A stretch of 59,137 nt of DNA from Mycobacterium sp. 852002-10029_SCH5224772 (GCF_001667315.1 NZ_LZHT01000039.1:1-59137), one strand, 5' to 3'; counted from the first letter of the stretch, positions 46,310 through 55,449 are shown. The notes: generated by a model from the letters alone, not told the origin. Translations and numbers: made by a program.

Positions 46310-47359
46310 TCAGGGTTGCAGCTGCAGGGCTTCCTCGACGAAGCGCACGGATTCGTCGCGGTCGGCGGCCAGCGGGCTCAACAGCAGCGTGGTCACCCCG
46401 GCCTCGGCGAAGGCGGCCATGCGTTCGGCCACATATCCGCGCGGGCCGATCAGCGACATGCCGCGCACCAGCTCGTCGGGCACGGTGTCGATGGCCTCCT
46501 GCTTGCGGCCGGACAGATACAGCTCCTGGATCCGGTCCGCGACCTCGCCGTACCCGTAGCGCGTCGCCAGATTGTGGTAGAAATTGCGGCCTTTGGCGCC
46601 CATTCCGCCGATGTAGAGCCCGAGCTGCGGCTTGACCCAGGCCAGCCGCTCGTCGACGTCGTCCCCGATGGCCAGCGACGCGTGCACCATGACATCGAGC
46701 GGCCCCAGCGCGGGATCGCGCTTGGCGGCACCGGCCGCCAGCGCCTCGCCCCAAATCGAGGATGCCTTGTCCGGAAGGTAGAAGACGGGCTGCCAGCCCT
46801 CGGCGATCTCGGCGGTGAGCTCGACATTCTTCGGTCCCAGGGCGGCGATACTGATCGGAATGCGTTCGCGCACAGGGTGATTGATGAGCTGCAACGGCTT
46901 GCCCAGACCAGTTCCCCGGTCGGCGGGCAGCGGCAGCTGGTAGTGCTTGCCGGCGTATTGCACGCGTTCGCGGCGCCACACCTTGCGGCAGATCTCCACG
47001 ATCTCGCGGGTGCGGCCCAGCGGCGCGTCGAACGGGACCCCGTGAAAGCCCTCGATCACCTGCGGCCCGGAAGTGCCGATGCCGAGGCGAAATCGCCCGT
47101 CGGACACGAAGTCCAGCCCTGCGGCGGTCATCGCCAGCAGCGAGGGCGTGCGGATGTAGAGGGGAAGGACCCCGGAGGCCAGTTCGACGGTGTTGGTCTT
47201 GGCGGCCAGGTATCCCAGCTGGCTGATGGCGTCGAACGAATACGCCTCGGCCACCACCGCGACTTCGATGCCCGATTTCTCGAGTTCGACGACGCGGTCC
47301 ACGGCTTCGTGAAAGCCGCTCGAATAGTTCAGAGCGATCCCGATTCGCATCAATGACAC
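46310..47359 (-). CDS. LLM-class F420-dependent oxidoreductase (Rv3520c-like)
   Basis: The 349-aa luciferase-like protein has the barrel start RIGIALNYSSGFHEAVDRVV, WVAEAYSFDAISQ-like VVAEAYSFDAISQLGYLAAK, GRFRLGIGTSGPQVIEGFHG and ISIAALGPKNVELTAEIAEG. Sequence resembles M. tuberculosis Rv3520c, a steroid-degradation-linked F420 enzyme, not the Rv3463 type at 20-22 kb. It starts at ATG 47359 or 47350. It sits between Rv3439c- and Rv3438-like genes, where H37Rv has no such gene, so it may be an insertion or relocated copy. It converges on the previous gene with 4 bp between stops. Confidence 0.87.
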   Translation of the reverse strand: MSLMRIGIALNYSSGFHEAVDRVVELEKSGIEVAVVAEAYSFDAISQLGYLAAKTNTVELASGVLPLYIRTPSLLAMTAAGLDFVSDGRFRLGIGTSGPQVIEGFHGVPFDAPLGRTREIVEICRKVWRRERVQYAGKHYQLPLPADRGTGLGKPLQLINHPVRERIPISIAALGPKNVELTAEIAEGWQPVFYLPDKASSIWGEALAAGAAKRDPALGPLDVMVHASLAIGDDVDERLAWVKPQLGLYIGGMGAKGRNFYHNLATRYGYGEVADRIQELYLSGRKQEAIDTVPDELVRGMSLIGPRGYVAERMAAFAEAGVTTLLLSPLAADRDESVRFVEEALQLQP

Positions 47360-47441
47360 TTACCACGCGACCGTGCGGGCGCGGATGCTGCGCCCGCCGA
47401 AGTGCCCGTCCGGTGCTCGGCGAACCGTCGGCGTCAGTCCC

Positions 47442-48281
47442 TCACTTCAGCAGGGCGACGATCTTCTCTTCCAGGGGGATCGCCTCGGACTCGGGATCGA
47501 TGGCGTCCGTCCCGGGCAGGTGCACCTCTGGGTCGGCGAACTCGCGATACTTCTTGTCGCCGCCCAGGGTGTAGAGCAGGTATCCGGTCAGCAGCGCCCG
47601 AACCGACCGCTGGGTCCGCCGGTGGGGGCCGGGCAGGCCGAGCACCGTGGCCAGCCTCCGGCCCTCGGCCAGCCCACCGGGTTCGGCCTTGCTGACGATG
47701 CGCAGCGTCGCCGGCTCCCACGCCTCGGCAAGCGCCAGCGCGTTGGAATTCAACGTCGCCCGATCACCCGGCCCGGTGAAGATCACCCCCGGGACCTTGA
47801 GCGTCGCGGCCGGCTGTTGAGCGGGCGGGCTGGTGACGCTGGGAAAGATCGCCGCCACCGCCGCGGGCTTGGCGGGCATTCCCGCGGCGGCGAACACCGC
47901 GGCCGAGCCACCGAAACCGTGACCGACTACGCCGAGTTTGGCGGGATGCACGCTGATCTTGCCGGGCCCCAGGCGCACGCCCGACACGATGTCCAGGGTG
48001 GTGCCGAGATCGAAGGCCAAGTTCAGCACCGACGGAGCCAGGCCGCGCTGGGTGTCCGGAGCGCCGGCCACGATGCCCCACGACGCCAGATGCTCGAGCA
48101 AGTTCGCGTACCGGGCGGTGCCGGCGAGCCAATCATGGCCGAACGCCACGCCGGGCAGATTCAGCCCCGCCTCCGGGGTGTACACCACTCCGGGCAGTCC
48201 GGCAAAGGCCAGGTCACCCCGCAAAACCCGGTGCGGACCACGGCGGTGCAGAGCGGCGACGAGCTTGCGGATGCGGGCCAC
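47442..48281 (-). CDS. Alpha/beta-hydrolase-like protein without nucleophile serine (Rv3438 counterpart)
   Basis: The 279-aa protein has dienelactone-hydrolase-like fold elements: LPGVAFGHDWLAGTARYANL, LGVVGHGFGGSAAVFAAAG at the nucleophile elbow, and VPGVIFTGPGDRATLN. The elbow reads G-H-G-F-G-G, so the usual serine of G-x-S-x-G is glycine. It is probably not a classical serine hydrolase and may act as a binding or structural protein. Position next to glmS fits Rv3438. Confidence 0.8.
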   Translation of the reverse strand: MARIRKLVAALHRRGPHRVLRGDLAFAGLPGVVYTPEAGLNLPGVAFGHDWLAGTARYANLLEHLASWGIVAGAPDTQRGLAPSVLNLAFDLGTTLDIVSGVRLGPGKISVHPAKLGVVGHGFGGSAAVFAAAGMPAKPAAVAAIFPSVTSPPAQQPAATLKVPGVIFTGPGDRATLNSNALALAEAWEPATLRIVSKAEPGGLAEGRRLATVLGLPGPHRRTQRSVRALLTGYLLYTLGGDKKYREFADPEVHLPGTDAIDPESEAIPLEEKIVALLK

Positions 48282-48324
48282 GCGTCGACGTTAGCGCATC
48301 GCAATCGCGCCCCGGAGGAGATGA

Positions 48325-48522
48325 CTAGGCCGTGACCTCGATGACGCCCGCGCGCCACAACGCCGCGTAGAGCTGGCGCAGCGTGGCGGTGAGCACATGG
48401 GTAGTCATGTCCATCAAGGCGTTTCCGGAGCCCATCGACGGCTGCCGGCGCGGCTTGGCGGCTTGCCTGGGCGCGGGCGCCAACGGGACGGGCCCCACGT
48501 CGTCGTACCGAACTGCGGTCAT
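48325..48522 (-). CDS. Small mycobacterial protein of unknown function
   Basis: From ATG 48522, preceded by an excellent GAGGAGGC, it encodes 65 aa: a Pro/Arg-rich N-terminal half (VPLAPAPRQAAKPRRQPSMG) and an amphipathic helix (TTHVLTATLRQLYAALWRAG) ending VIEVTA. I do not recognise a family. The strong ribosome-binding site, sensible composition and isolation (43 bp upstream of an Rv3438-like gene) argue it is real. A longer frame to 48636 is open but lacks a comparable ribosome-binding site. Confidence 0.6.
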   Translation of the reverse strand: MTAVRYDDVGPVPLAPAPRQAAKPRRQPSMGSGNALMDMTTHVLTATLRQLYAALWRAGVIEVTA

Positions 48523-48925
48523 GATTGCCTCCTCATGGCGCACGGTGGTCGGTCGGAGCAAGTTACGCATTTCCATGCGACCCGCTGCACAATTCCCGGT
48601 GAACAACCATCGACGACTGAATTCACGCTGGGCCAAAAATCGGATTGCAGGTAGCCAGAGACGCCGATGAGATCTCGATCAGCTTGCCCTTTGGTCGTTA
48701 GCGATCTTTGCTGACAATTCGAATGCTAGGGGTTTCGCCCCCAGGGCGATGACGCGAACGAAAACGTCGCACACACAGCAGGTGAAAAGGGTCTCCGCCC
48801 GTTATGACAGTGACCTGTGTGGCGGGGCGCCGGCGGGGACCCAACACGCCTTTCGTGCAGGTGGGCGGCCTAACCCTCGCGCCGGATTGCGGGCTCGGTG
48901 GTCCACCTGCACTACCCTGGTCAGA
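48523..48925. other. 403-bp divergent intergenic region upstream of glmS
   Basis: No convincing gene is present. It should hold the promoters of the leftward small gene and of glmS. There is an AT-richer part (about 48590-48730) and an imperfect GC hairpin near 48725-48743 (CTAGGGG…CCCCCAG). I found no clear -35/-10 pair and no glmS-ribozyme-like sequence, which is expected only in Firmicutes. Confidence 0.5.
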
Positions 48926-50791
48926 ATGTGCGGAATTGTCGGCTATGTCGGGCAGCAGCCCGCCTGTGGCGTCGTCATGGCCGCGCTGCGCCGGATGGAG
49001 TACCGCGGGTACGACTCGTCGGGCATCGCATTGGCGAACGGTGACGGCACCCTGACGGTGAGCCGCCGCGCCGGCCGGCTGGCCAACCTGGAAGAGGCCG
49101 TCGCCCAGATGCCGCCGTCGTCGCTGACCGGCACCACCGGCCTGGGCCACACCCGGTGGGCGACCCACGGGCGCCCCACCGACCGCAACGCGCACCCGCA
49201 CCGCGACGCCGCCGGCAAGATCGCCGTGGTCCACAACGGCATCATCGAGAACTATGCGAACCTGCGCCACGAACTCGAGGCCCAGGGCGTGGAGTTCGCC
49301 AGCGACACCGACACCGAGATCGCGGTGCACCTGGTCGCGCAGGCCTACCACCACGGCGCCACCGCCGGCGATTTCCCCGCATCGGTGCGCGCGGTGCTGC
49401 GCCGCCTCGACGGCCACTTCACGCTGGTGTTCGCCAACGCCGACGACCCCGGCACCATCGTCGCCGCCCGCCGCTCCACCCCGCTGGTGCTCGGCATCGG
49501 CGACGGCGAGATGTTCGTCGGCTCCGACGTGGCGGCCTTCATCCCGCACACCCGCAACGCCATCGAACTCGGCCAGGACCAGGCCGTGGTGATCACCGCG
49601 GACGGCTACCGGATCACCGACTTCGACGGCAACGACGATGTCGAATACCGCGAGTTCCATATCGATTGGGATCTGGCCGCCGCCGAAAAGGGCGGCTACG
49701 AATACTTCATGCTCAAGGAGATCGCCGAGCAGCCCGCCGCGGTGGCCGACACCCTGCTGGGGCACTTCGTGGACGGCCGGATCGTGCTCGACGAGCAGCG
49801 TTTGAGCGATCAGGAACTTCGCGAGATCGACAAGGTATTCGTGGTGGCCTGCGGCACCGCGTATCACTCCGGGCTGCTGGCGAAATACGCAATCGAGCAC
49901 TGGACGCGGCTGCCGGTCGAGGTGGAGCTGTCCAGCGAATTCCGTTACCGCGACCCGGTTTTGGACCGCAGCACCCTGGTGGTCGCCATCTCGCAGTCCG
50001 GCGAAACCGCCGACACCCTCGAGGCGGTGCGCCACGCCAAGGAGCAGAAGGCCAAGGTGTTGGCGATCTGCAACACCAACGGCTCGCAGATTCCGCGTGA
50101 ATGCGACGCGGTGCTCTACACCCGCGCCGGCCCGGAGATCGGGGTGGCGTCGACGAAGACGTTCCTGGCACAGATCACCGCCAACTATCTGGTCGGCCTG
50201 GCGCTGGCGCAGGCCCGGGGCACCAAGTACCCCGACGAAGTCGCCCGGGAGTACCACGAGCTGGAAGCGATGCCGGACCTCGTCGCGCGGGTCCTCGCGA
50301 CGATCAAGCCGGTGGCCGCGTTGGCCTATCAATTCGCCCAGTCGCCCACGGTGCTGTTCCTGGGCCGCCACGTCGGCTATCCGGTGGCGCTGGAAGGTGC
50401 GCTCAAACTCAAGGAATTGGCGTACATGCACGCCGAGGGGTTCGCCGCCGGCGAGCTCAAGCACGGCCCCATCGCGCTCATCGAGGACGATCTGCCCGTC
50501 ATCGTCGTCATGCCGTCCCCCAAGGGGTCGGCCGTGCTGCACGCCAAGCTGCTGTCCAACATCCGCGAAATCCAGGCCCGCGGGGCCATCACCATCGTGA
50601 TCGCCGAAGAAGGCGATGACACCGTGCGCCCCTACGCCGACCACTTGATCGAAATCCCCTCTGTATCAACGCTTCTGCAGCCCCTGCTGTCGACGATCCC
50701 GCTTCAGGTGTTCGCCGCGTCGGTGGCCCAGGCGCGCGGCTACGACGTGGACAAGCCGCGAAACCTGGCCAAATCCGTCACCGTTGAATAG
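48926..50791 (+). CDS. glmS: Glutamine-fructose-6-phosphate aminotransferase (isomerising) GlmS
   Basis: The 621-aa enzyme makes glucosamine-6-phosphate, the first step to UDP-GlcNAc. The start is fixed by MCGIVGYVGQQ, with Cys2 as the N-terminal nucleophile of the glutaminase domain (also RMEYRGYDSSGIAL, GHTRWATHGRP). Two SIS domains follow (FVVACGTAYHSGLLAKY, VAISQSGETADTLEAV, VLFLGRHVGYPVALEGALK) and the end DKPRNLAKSVTVE is conserved. Equivalent to Rv3436c. Confidence 0.97.
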   Translation: MCGIVGYVGQQPACGVVMAALRRMEYRGYDSSGIALANGDGTLTVSRRAGRLANLEEAVAQMPPSSLTGTTGLGHTRWATHGRPTDRNAHPHRDAAGKIAVVHNGIIENYANLRHELEAQGVEFASDTDTEIAVHLVAQAYHHGATAGDFPASVRAVLRRLDGHFTLVFANADDPGTIVAARRSTPLVLGIGDGEMFVGSDVAAFIPHTRNAIELGQDQAVVITADGYRITDFDGNDDVEYREFHIDWDLAAAEKGGYEYFMLKEIAEQPAAVADTLLGHFVDGRIVLDEQRLSDQELREIDKVFVVACGTAYHSGLLAKYAIEHWTRLPVEVELSSEFRYRDPVLDRSTLVVAISQSGETADTLEAVRHAKEQKAKVLAICNTNGSQIPRECDAVLYTRAGPEIGVASTKTFLAQITANYLVGLALAQARGTKYPDEVAREYHELEAMPDLVARVLATIKPVAALAYQFAQSPTVLFLGRHVGYPVALEGALKLKELAYMHAEGFAAGELKHGPIALIEDDLPVIVVMPSPKGSAVLHAKLLSNIREIQARGAITIVIAEEGDDTVRPYADHLIEIPSVSTLLQPLLSTIPLQVFAASVAQARGYDVDKPRNLAKSVTVE

Positions 50792-50818
50792 GCGGGTATA
50801 GGCGGGTATAGGCGGGCA
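50789..50818. repeat. 10-bp tandem repeat, three copies
   Basis: The unit TAGGCGGGTA occurs at 50789-50798 and 50799-50808, with a third copy ending CA at 50809-50818. The first copy starts on the glmS stop codon. It is a short microsatellite-like array that could vary between strains. Confidence 0.8.
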
Positions 50819-50930
50819 TGAGCCGGACCGCTTCGCGCGTATCGGCGACGGGCCCGCGGCCGATCCATTACATTGCCCTGGAAAAGCATTTCGGCCAAGT
50901 GGTCCAAGCGGCGTCCGTGCGGGAGGAAGT

Positions 50931-51824
50931 ATGCGATCGGGCGGCAAGAGATACGGCATCGTAGGTCTGATCCTGCTCGTCATCGCGGCATACGTCGGGT
51001 CGGTCATGATGTACGCCCAAAGTGACACGGGCCGTCGTCTGGATGTAGCCACTCCGGTGGTGAGCGGTGACAAGCCGTCGGCGACCATCAACGTGGAAGA
51101 GTTCCAGTCCAACAACAGCGTGCTCTCCGTCAACCTCGCCTTCAATCCCGGACCGGCGTTGTTGGATCCGATAACCCACCACCTGAAAGACGATCTCAGC
51201 CTTCGCGTCAGATCCTCGGCGATGCCGTCGCGGCACACCTGGACCAAGGGCATGCTTCCCGGGCTGATGTCGGTCCCCCTGACCATCGCCGGGCAGATCG
51301 AACGCTGGCCGTTCGACCAATATCGTTCGGGACCATTGGAAGTCGAGATCTTCTACGGCCCTGGTACCGAGCGGGCGCCCGACCACGTGCCGGTCGCCTT
51401 CATCGACCACCTCTCGGGGTGGCAGCTCACCGCGACCAGGACCCAGGCCGACGGCCCGTACCGGCTGCACGTGCGGCGGTCGCTGAGCACCGCGGCGTTC
51501 GCCATCGTCATCCTCGGCGTGCTCATCACGATCGCCAGTCTGGCGCTGTTCGTTGCGGTTCAGACCGCGCGGGACCGGCGACCGTTCCAGCCGCCGATGA
51601 CGACGTGGTACGCGGCGATGCTGTTCGCGGTGGTGCCGCTGAGAAACGCGCTGCCCGGCTCGCCACCCTTCGGCAGCTGGGTGGACATCACCGTCGTGAT
51701 CTGGGTCCTGCTGGCGTTGGCGATCTCGATGGTGCTCTACATCGGCTGCTGGTGGCGACATTTGAAACCGCCGGTCCTCGCTGCCGCGCCGGCGGTTCCG
51801 GAGCCCGCGCCGTCGAGTAGCTGA
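50931..51824 (+). CDS. DUF4436 membrane protein (Rv3435c counterpart)
   Basis: The 297-aa protein has one N-terminal helix (IVGLILLVIAAYVGSVMMY) and a ~160-residue extracytoplasmic domain (INVEEFQSNNSVLSVNLAF, WPFDQYRSGPLEVEIFY). Three C-terminal helices follow (AFAIVILGVLITIASLALFV, WYAAMLFAVVPL, IWVLLALAISMVLYI). The R-N-A-L-P-G-S-P-P-F motif between the last two helices is typical of DUF4436. Function unknown. It is followed at 13 bp by another membrane protein gene. Confidence 0.85.
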   Translation: MRSGGKRYGIVGLILLVIAAYVGSVMMYAQSDTGRRLDVATPVVSGDKPSATINVEEFQSNNSVLSVNLAFNPGPALLDPITHHLKDDLSLRVRSSAMPSRHTWTKGMLPGLMSVPLTIAGQIERWPFDQYRSGPLEVEIFYGPGTERAPDHVPVAFIDHLSGWQLTATRTQADGPYRLHVRRSLSTAAFAIVILGVLITIASLALFVAVQTARDRRPFQPPMTTWYAAMLFAVVPLRNALPGSPPFGSWVDITVVIWVLLALAISMVLYIGCWWRHLKPPVLAAAPAVPEPAPSSS

Positions 51825-51837
51825 CGGGCGGCGGCTC

Positions 51838-52557
51838 GTGGCACCTGCATCCGTTCGGGGACGAGTGCGCAGCATGACGCTGGCGGTGTGGCATTTCGTC
51901 AGCACCGCGCCGCTGACCTACGGCTGGCTGCTCGTGCTGATGGTCACGACGATCATCCAGAGCCATCTCACCGGCAGGCAGTTGCACTCGGTATTGCTGC
52001 ACCGCTCCACCAACATTCACGAGTTGGGCAAGAACCCGCTCGACGTCCTGTTTTCCAGCCTGCTGTGGATCGACGGCAAAAACTTCGAGCCCTACCTGCT
52101 GCTGTTCACCCTGTTTCTCGCGCCGGCCGAACATTGGCTCGGTCAGCTGCGCTGGCTCACTGTGGGATTGAGTTCGCACATCCTCGCCACCTATATCAGC
52201 GAGGGCATCCTCTATTTCGCGATCGAGGAACGCGAGGCGTCGCAGCGCCTCGTGCACGCGCGCGACATCGGAGTCAGCTATTTCCTGGTCGGAGTGATGG
52301 CCGTGCTGACCTACCACATCGCCCGGCCCTGGCGCTGGGGCTATCTCGGGGTGCTGTTCGTCATCTTCGGTTTCCCGTTGGTCACGATGAACCGCGTCGA
52401 ACTCGACTTCACCGCGATCGGGCATTTCGCCTCGATCCTGATCGGCCTGTGCTTTTACCCGATGACCCGCACCCGCTCCACACGCAGCCGGCAATTGAGT
52501 CCGGCCCGCCTCAAAGCCATGGCCCGCCGCAGCGTGCCCCCGGCGGGCCCGGGCTGA
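51838..52557 (+). CDS. Rhomboid-like membrane protein (Rv3434c counterpart)
   Basis: The 239-aa protein (GTG 51838; ATG 51874 and GTG 51865 are alternatives) has about six hydrophobic segments. ARDIGVSYFLVGVMAVL and FTAIGHFASILIGLC match in order and spacing the G-x-S…G helix and the His helix that form the catalytic Ser-His dyad of rhomboid proteases. Actinobacteria encode many such divergent rhomboid-like proteins. Activity is not established. It follows the DUF4436 gene in the same operon. Confidence 0.7.
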   Translation: MAPASVRGRVRSMTLAVWHFVSTAPLTYGWLLVLMVTTIIQSHLTGRQLHSVLLHRSTNIHELGKNPLDVLFSSLLWIDGKNFEPYLLLFTLFLAPAEHWLGQLRWLTVGLSSHILATYISEGILYFAIEEREASQRLVHARDIGVSYFLVGVMAVLTYHIARPWRWGYLGVLFVIFGFPLVTMNRVELDFTAIGHFASILIGLCFYPMTRTRSTRSRQLSPARLKAMARRSVPPAGPG

Positions 52558-52623
52558 TGCTGGGCCGCGGCGAAAGATGGTGGGCGCCAAGCCCCCGCGA
52601 CGGCGACACGTAGTCTGGCTCTG

Positions 52624-54045
52624 ATGCGGCATTACTACTCCGTAGATGCGATCCGCGAGGCCGAGGCGCCGCTGCTGGCCAGCCTGCCCGACGGCGCCCT
52701 GATGAGGCGTGCGGCCTACGGGTTGGCCACCGAGATCATCGGCGAGTTGGTGGTCCGCACCGGCGGGGTGACCGGGCGACGTGTGTGCGCGGTCGTCGGC
52801 TCCGGGGACAACGGCGGTGACGCGCTCTGGGCGGCCACCTTCGTGCGCCGTCGCGGCGCGGCCGCGGACGCGATCCTGCTCAATCCCGAGCGCACCCACC
52901 GCAAAGGCTTGGCGGCGTTTCGCGGCGCCGGCGGCAGGATCGTCGAAAGCGTCTCGCCGACAACCGATCTCGTCATCGACGGGGTGGTGGGCATTTCCGG
53001 CTCGGGGGCGTTGCGGCCCGCCGCGGCCGAGGTGTTCGCCGCGGTCGATGAGGCGAGGATCCCGGTGGTCGCCGTCGACATTCCCAGCGGCATCGACGCG
53101 GCGACCGGGGCCACCAGCGGCCCCGCGGTGCGCGCCGTGCTGACCGTCACCTTCGGCGGCCTCAAACCCGTGCACGCGCTCGGCGACTGCGGGCGGGTGC
53201 GACTGATCGACATCGGGCTGGACCTGCCCGACACCGACCTGCTCGGCTTCGAGGTCGCCGACGTGGTCGCCCGCTGGCCGGTGCCCGGTCCCCACGACGA
53301 CAAGTACACCCAGGGGGTCACCGGCGTGATGGCCGGCTCGGCGACGTATCCGGGCGCCGCCGTGCTGTGCACCGGCGCCGCGGTCGCGGCGACCTCCGGG
53401 CTGGTCCGCTACACCGGCAGCGCGCACCGCGAGGTGCTCGCGCACTGGCCCGAGGTGATCGCCTCGCCCAGCCCCGCGTCGGCCGGGCGGGTGCAGTCCT
53501 GGGTCGTGGGGCCCGGATTGGGCACCGACGACGCCGGGGCCGCGGCGCTGTGGTTCGCGCTGGACACCGACCTGCCGGTGATCGTCGACGCCGACGGGCT
53601 GACCATCCTGGCAGCCCATCCCGAGTTGGTGGCCGGTCGCAGCGCGCCGACGGTGCTGACTCCGCACGCGGGTGAATTTGCGCGCCTAGCGGGTAACCCC
53701 CCCGGTGATGATCGGGTAGGTGCGTGCCGCAAGCTGGCCGACGCGTTCGGCGCCACGGTGCTGCTCAAGGGGAACGTCACGGTCGTCGCCGACCCGGGCG
53801 GCCCGGTCTACCTCAATCCGGCCGGGCAGTCCTGGGCGGCCACCGCCGGTTCCGGCGACGTGCTGTCCGGCATGATTGGCGCGCTGCTGGCGGCGGGCCT
53901 GCCACCGGCCGAGGCGGCCGCGGCGGCTGCCTTCGTCCACGCGCGCGCGGCGGCACGCTCCGCGCGCGACCCGGGCCCCGGCGACGCGCCCACGTCGGCC
54001 TCGCGCATGGTCCCGCACATTCGAGCCGCCCTAGCCGCCCTATAG
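52624..54045 (+). CDS. nnr: Bifunctional NAD(P)H-hydrate epimerase / ADP-dependent dehydratase
   Basis: The 473-aa fusion repairs hydrated NAD(P)H. The N-terminal YjeF_N epimerase domain (about 1-215) has VCAVVGSGDNGGDALWAA, VVAVDIPSGIDAATG and VTFGGLKPVHALGDCG. The C-terminal ribokinase-like dehydratase domain (about 225-473) has VVGPGLGTDDAGAAA, VLTPHAGEFARL, and ATAGSGDVLSGMIGALLAAG with the catalytic Asp. ATG 52624. Equivalent to Rv3433c. gadB follows at 21 bp. Confidence 0.95.
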   Translation: MRHYYSVDAIREAEAPLLASLPDGALMRRAAYGLATEIIGELVVRTGGVTGRRVCAVVGSGDNGGDALWAATFVRRRGAAADAILLNPERTHRKGLAAFRGAGGRIVESVSPTTDLVIDGVVGISGSGALRPAAAEVFAAVDEARIPVVAVDIPSGIDAATGATSGPAVRAVLTVTFGGLKPVHALGDCGRVRLIDIGLDLPDTDLLGFEVADVVARWPVPGPHDDKYTQGVTGVMAGSATYPGAAVLCTGAAVAATSGLVRYTGSAHREVLAHWPEVIASPSPASAGRVQSWVVGPGLGTDDAGAAALWFALDTDLPVIVDADGLTILAAHPELVAGRSAPTVLTPHAGEFARLAGNPPGDDRVGACRKLADAFGATVLLKGNVTVVADPGGPVYLNPAGQSWAATAGSGDVLSGMIGALLAAGLPPAEAAAAAAFVHARAAARSARDPGPGDAPTSASRMVPHIRAALAAL

Positions 54046-54066
54046 ATCCATCGAGAGGATTCCCCA

Positions 54067-55449
54067 GTGCCGCAACACCCTTCAATGCCCGCGCACTCCA
54101 TCGCTCCCGCCTACACCGGACGGCTCTTCACCGCGCCGGTGCCTGCGCTGCGGTTGCCCGACGAATCGATGGACCCGGAGGCCGCCTACCGCTTCATCCA
54201 CGACGAGCTGATGCTGGACGGCAGCTCGCGGCTGAACCTGGCCACCTTCGTCACCACGTGGATGGACCCCGAGGCCAACCGGCTGATGGCCGAGACGTTC
54301 GACAAGAACATGATCGACAAGGACGAATATCCGGCGACCGCGGCGATCGAGCAGCGATGCGTAAGTATGGTCGCCGACCTTTTCCACGCGGACAACCTGC
54401 ACGACGACGACCCGTTCAGCGCGTGCGGCGTGTCCACCATCGGCTCCAGCGAGGCGGTGATGCTCGGCGGGCTGGCCATGAAGTGGCGGTGGCGCCAGAA
54501 GGTCGGGAAAGACTGGAAGGGCCGCACCCCGAACCTGGTGATGGGGTCCAACGTCCAGGTGGTGTGGGAGAAATTCTGCCGCTACTTCGACGTCGAACCC
54601 CGCTACCTGCCGATGGAGGAGGGGCGCTACGTCATCACTCCCGAGCAGGTCATCGACGCCGTCGACGAGAACACCATCGGCGTGATGGCGATCCTGGGCA
54701 CCACCTATACCGGTGAACTCGAACCCATCGCCGAGATCTGCTCGGCGCTGGACAAATTGGCCGCCAACGGAGGCGTGGACGTTCCGGTTCATGTCGACGC
54801 CGCCAGCGGGGGATTCGTGGTGCCGTTCCTGCGTCCCGAGCTGAAGTGGGATTTCCGGCTGCCCCGGGTGGTGTCGATCAACGTCAGCGGCCACAAGTAC
54901 GGGCTGACCTACCCCGGCATCGGATTCGTTGTCTGGCGCAGCAAGGAGTACCTGCCCGAGGACCTGGTATTCCACGTGAATTACCTGGGCGGCGACATAC
55001 CGACGTTCACGCTGAACTTCTCCCGCCCCGGCAACCAGGTCGTAGGCCAGTACTACAACTTCCTGCGGCTGGGCCGCGAGGGGTACACGCAGGTCATGCA
55101 GACGCTGTCATCGACCGCGCAGTGGCTGGGTCAGCAGCTGCGTGTCGGGGATCACTGCGACTTGATCTCCGACGGTTCGGCCACCCCGGTGGTCAGCTTC
55201 CGGCTCGCCAAGGATTGCGGCTACACCGAGTTCGACCTCTCCCACGAGCTGCGCAGCTACGGCTGGCAGGTGCCCGCTTACACCATGCCCGACAACGCCA
55301 CGCACGTATCCGTGCTGCGCATCGTGGTGCGCGAGGGCCTGTCCGCCGACCTGGCCCGGGCGTTGCACGACGACGCAGTCTCGGCCCTGACCTCGCTGGA
55401 CAAGCTCAGGCCCGGCGGCCACTTCGGCGATCGGCACTTCGCGCACTAG
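54067..55449 (+). CDS. gadB: Glutamate decarboxylase GadB
   Basis: The 460-aa group II PLP decarboxylase converts glutamate to GABA, consuming a proton. It has DGSSRLNLATFVTTWMDPEA at the N-terminus, STIGSSEAVMLGGLAMKW, HVDAASGGFVVPFLRP, the PLP lysine in INVSGHKYGLTYPG, and NFSRPGNQVVGQYYNFLR. GTG start at 54067 with GAGAGGA upstream. Equivalent to Rv3432c. It is linked to nnr, suggesting co-expression. Confidence 0.96.
   Translation: MPQHPSMPAHSIAPAYTGRLFTAPVPALRLPDESMDPEAAYRFIHDELMLDGSSRLNLATFVTTWMDPEANRLMAETFDKNMIDKDEYPATAAIEQRCVSMVADLFHADNLHDDDPFSACGVSTIGSSEAVMLGGLAMKWRWRQKVGKDWKGRTPNLVMGSNVQVVWEKFCRYFDVEPRYLPMEEGRYVITPEQVIDAVDENTIGVMAILGTTYTGELEPIAEICSALDKLAANGGVDVPVHVDAASGGFVVPFLRPELKWDFRLPRVVSINVSGHKYGLTYPGIGFVVWRSKEYLPEDLVFHVNYLGGDIPTFTLNFSRPGNQVVGQYYNFLRLGREGYTQVMQTLSSTAQWLGQQLRVGDHCDLISDGSATPVVSFRLAKDCGYTEFDLSHELRSYGWQVPAYTMPDNATHVSVLRIVVREGLSADLARALHDDAVSALTSLDKLRPGGHFGDRHFAH

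Noticed and set aside
48523..48925. glmS ribozyme or riboswitch upstream of glmS
   Set aside because: No matching core sequence; that ribozyme is known from Firmicutes-type leaders, not mycobacteria.
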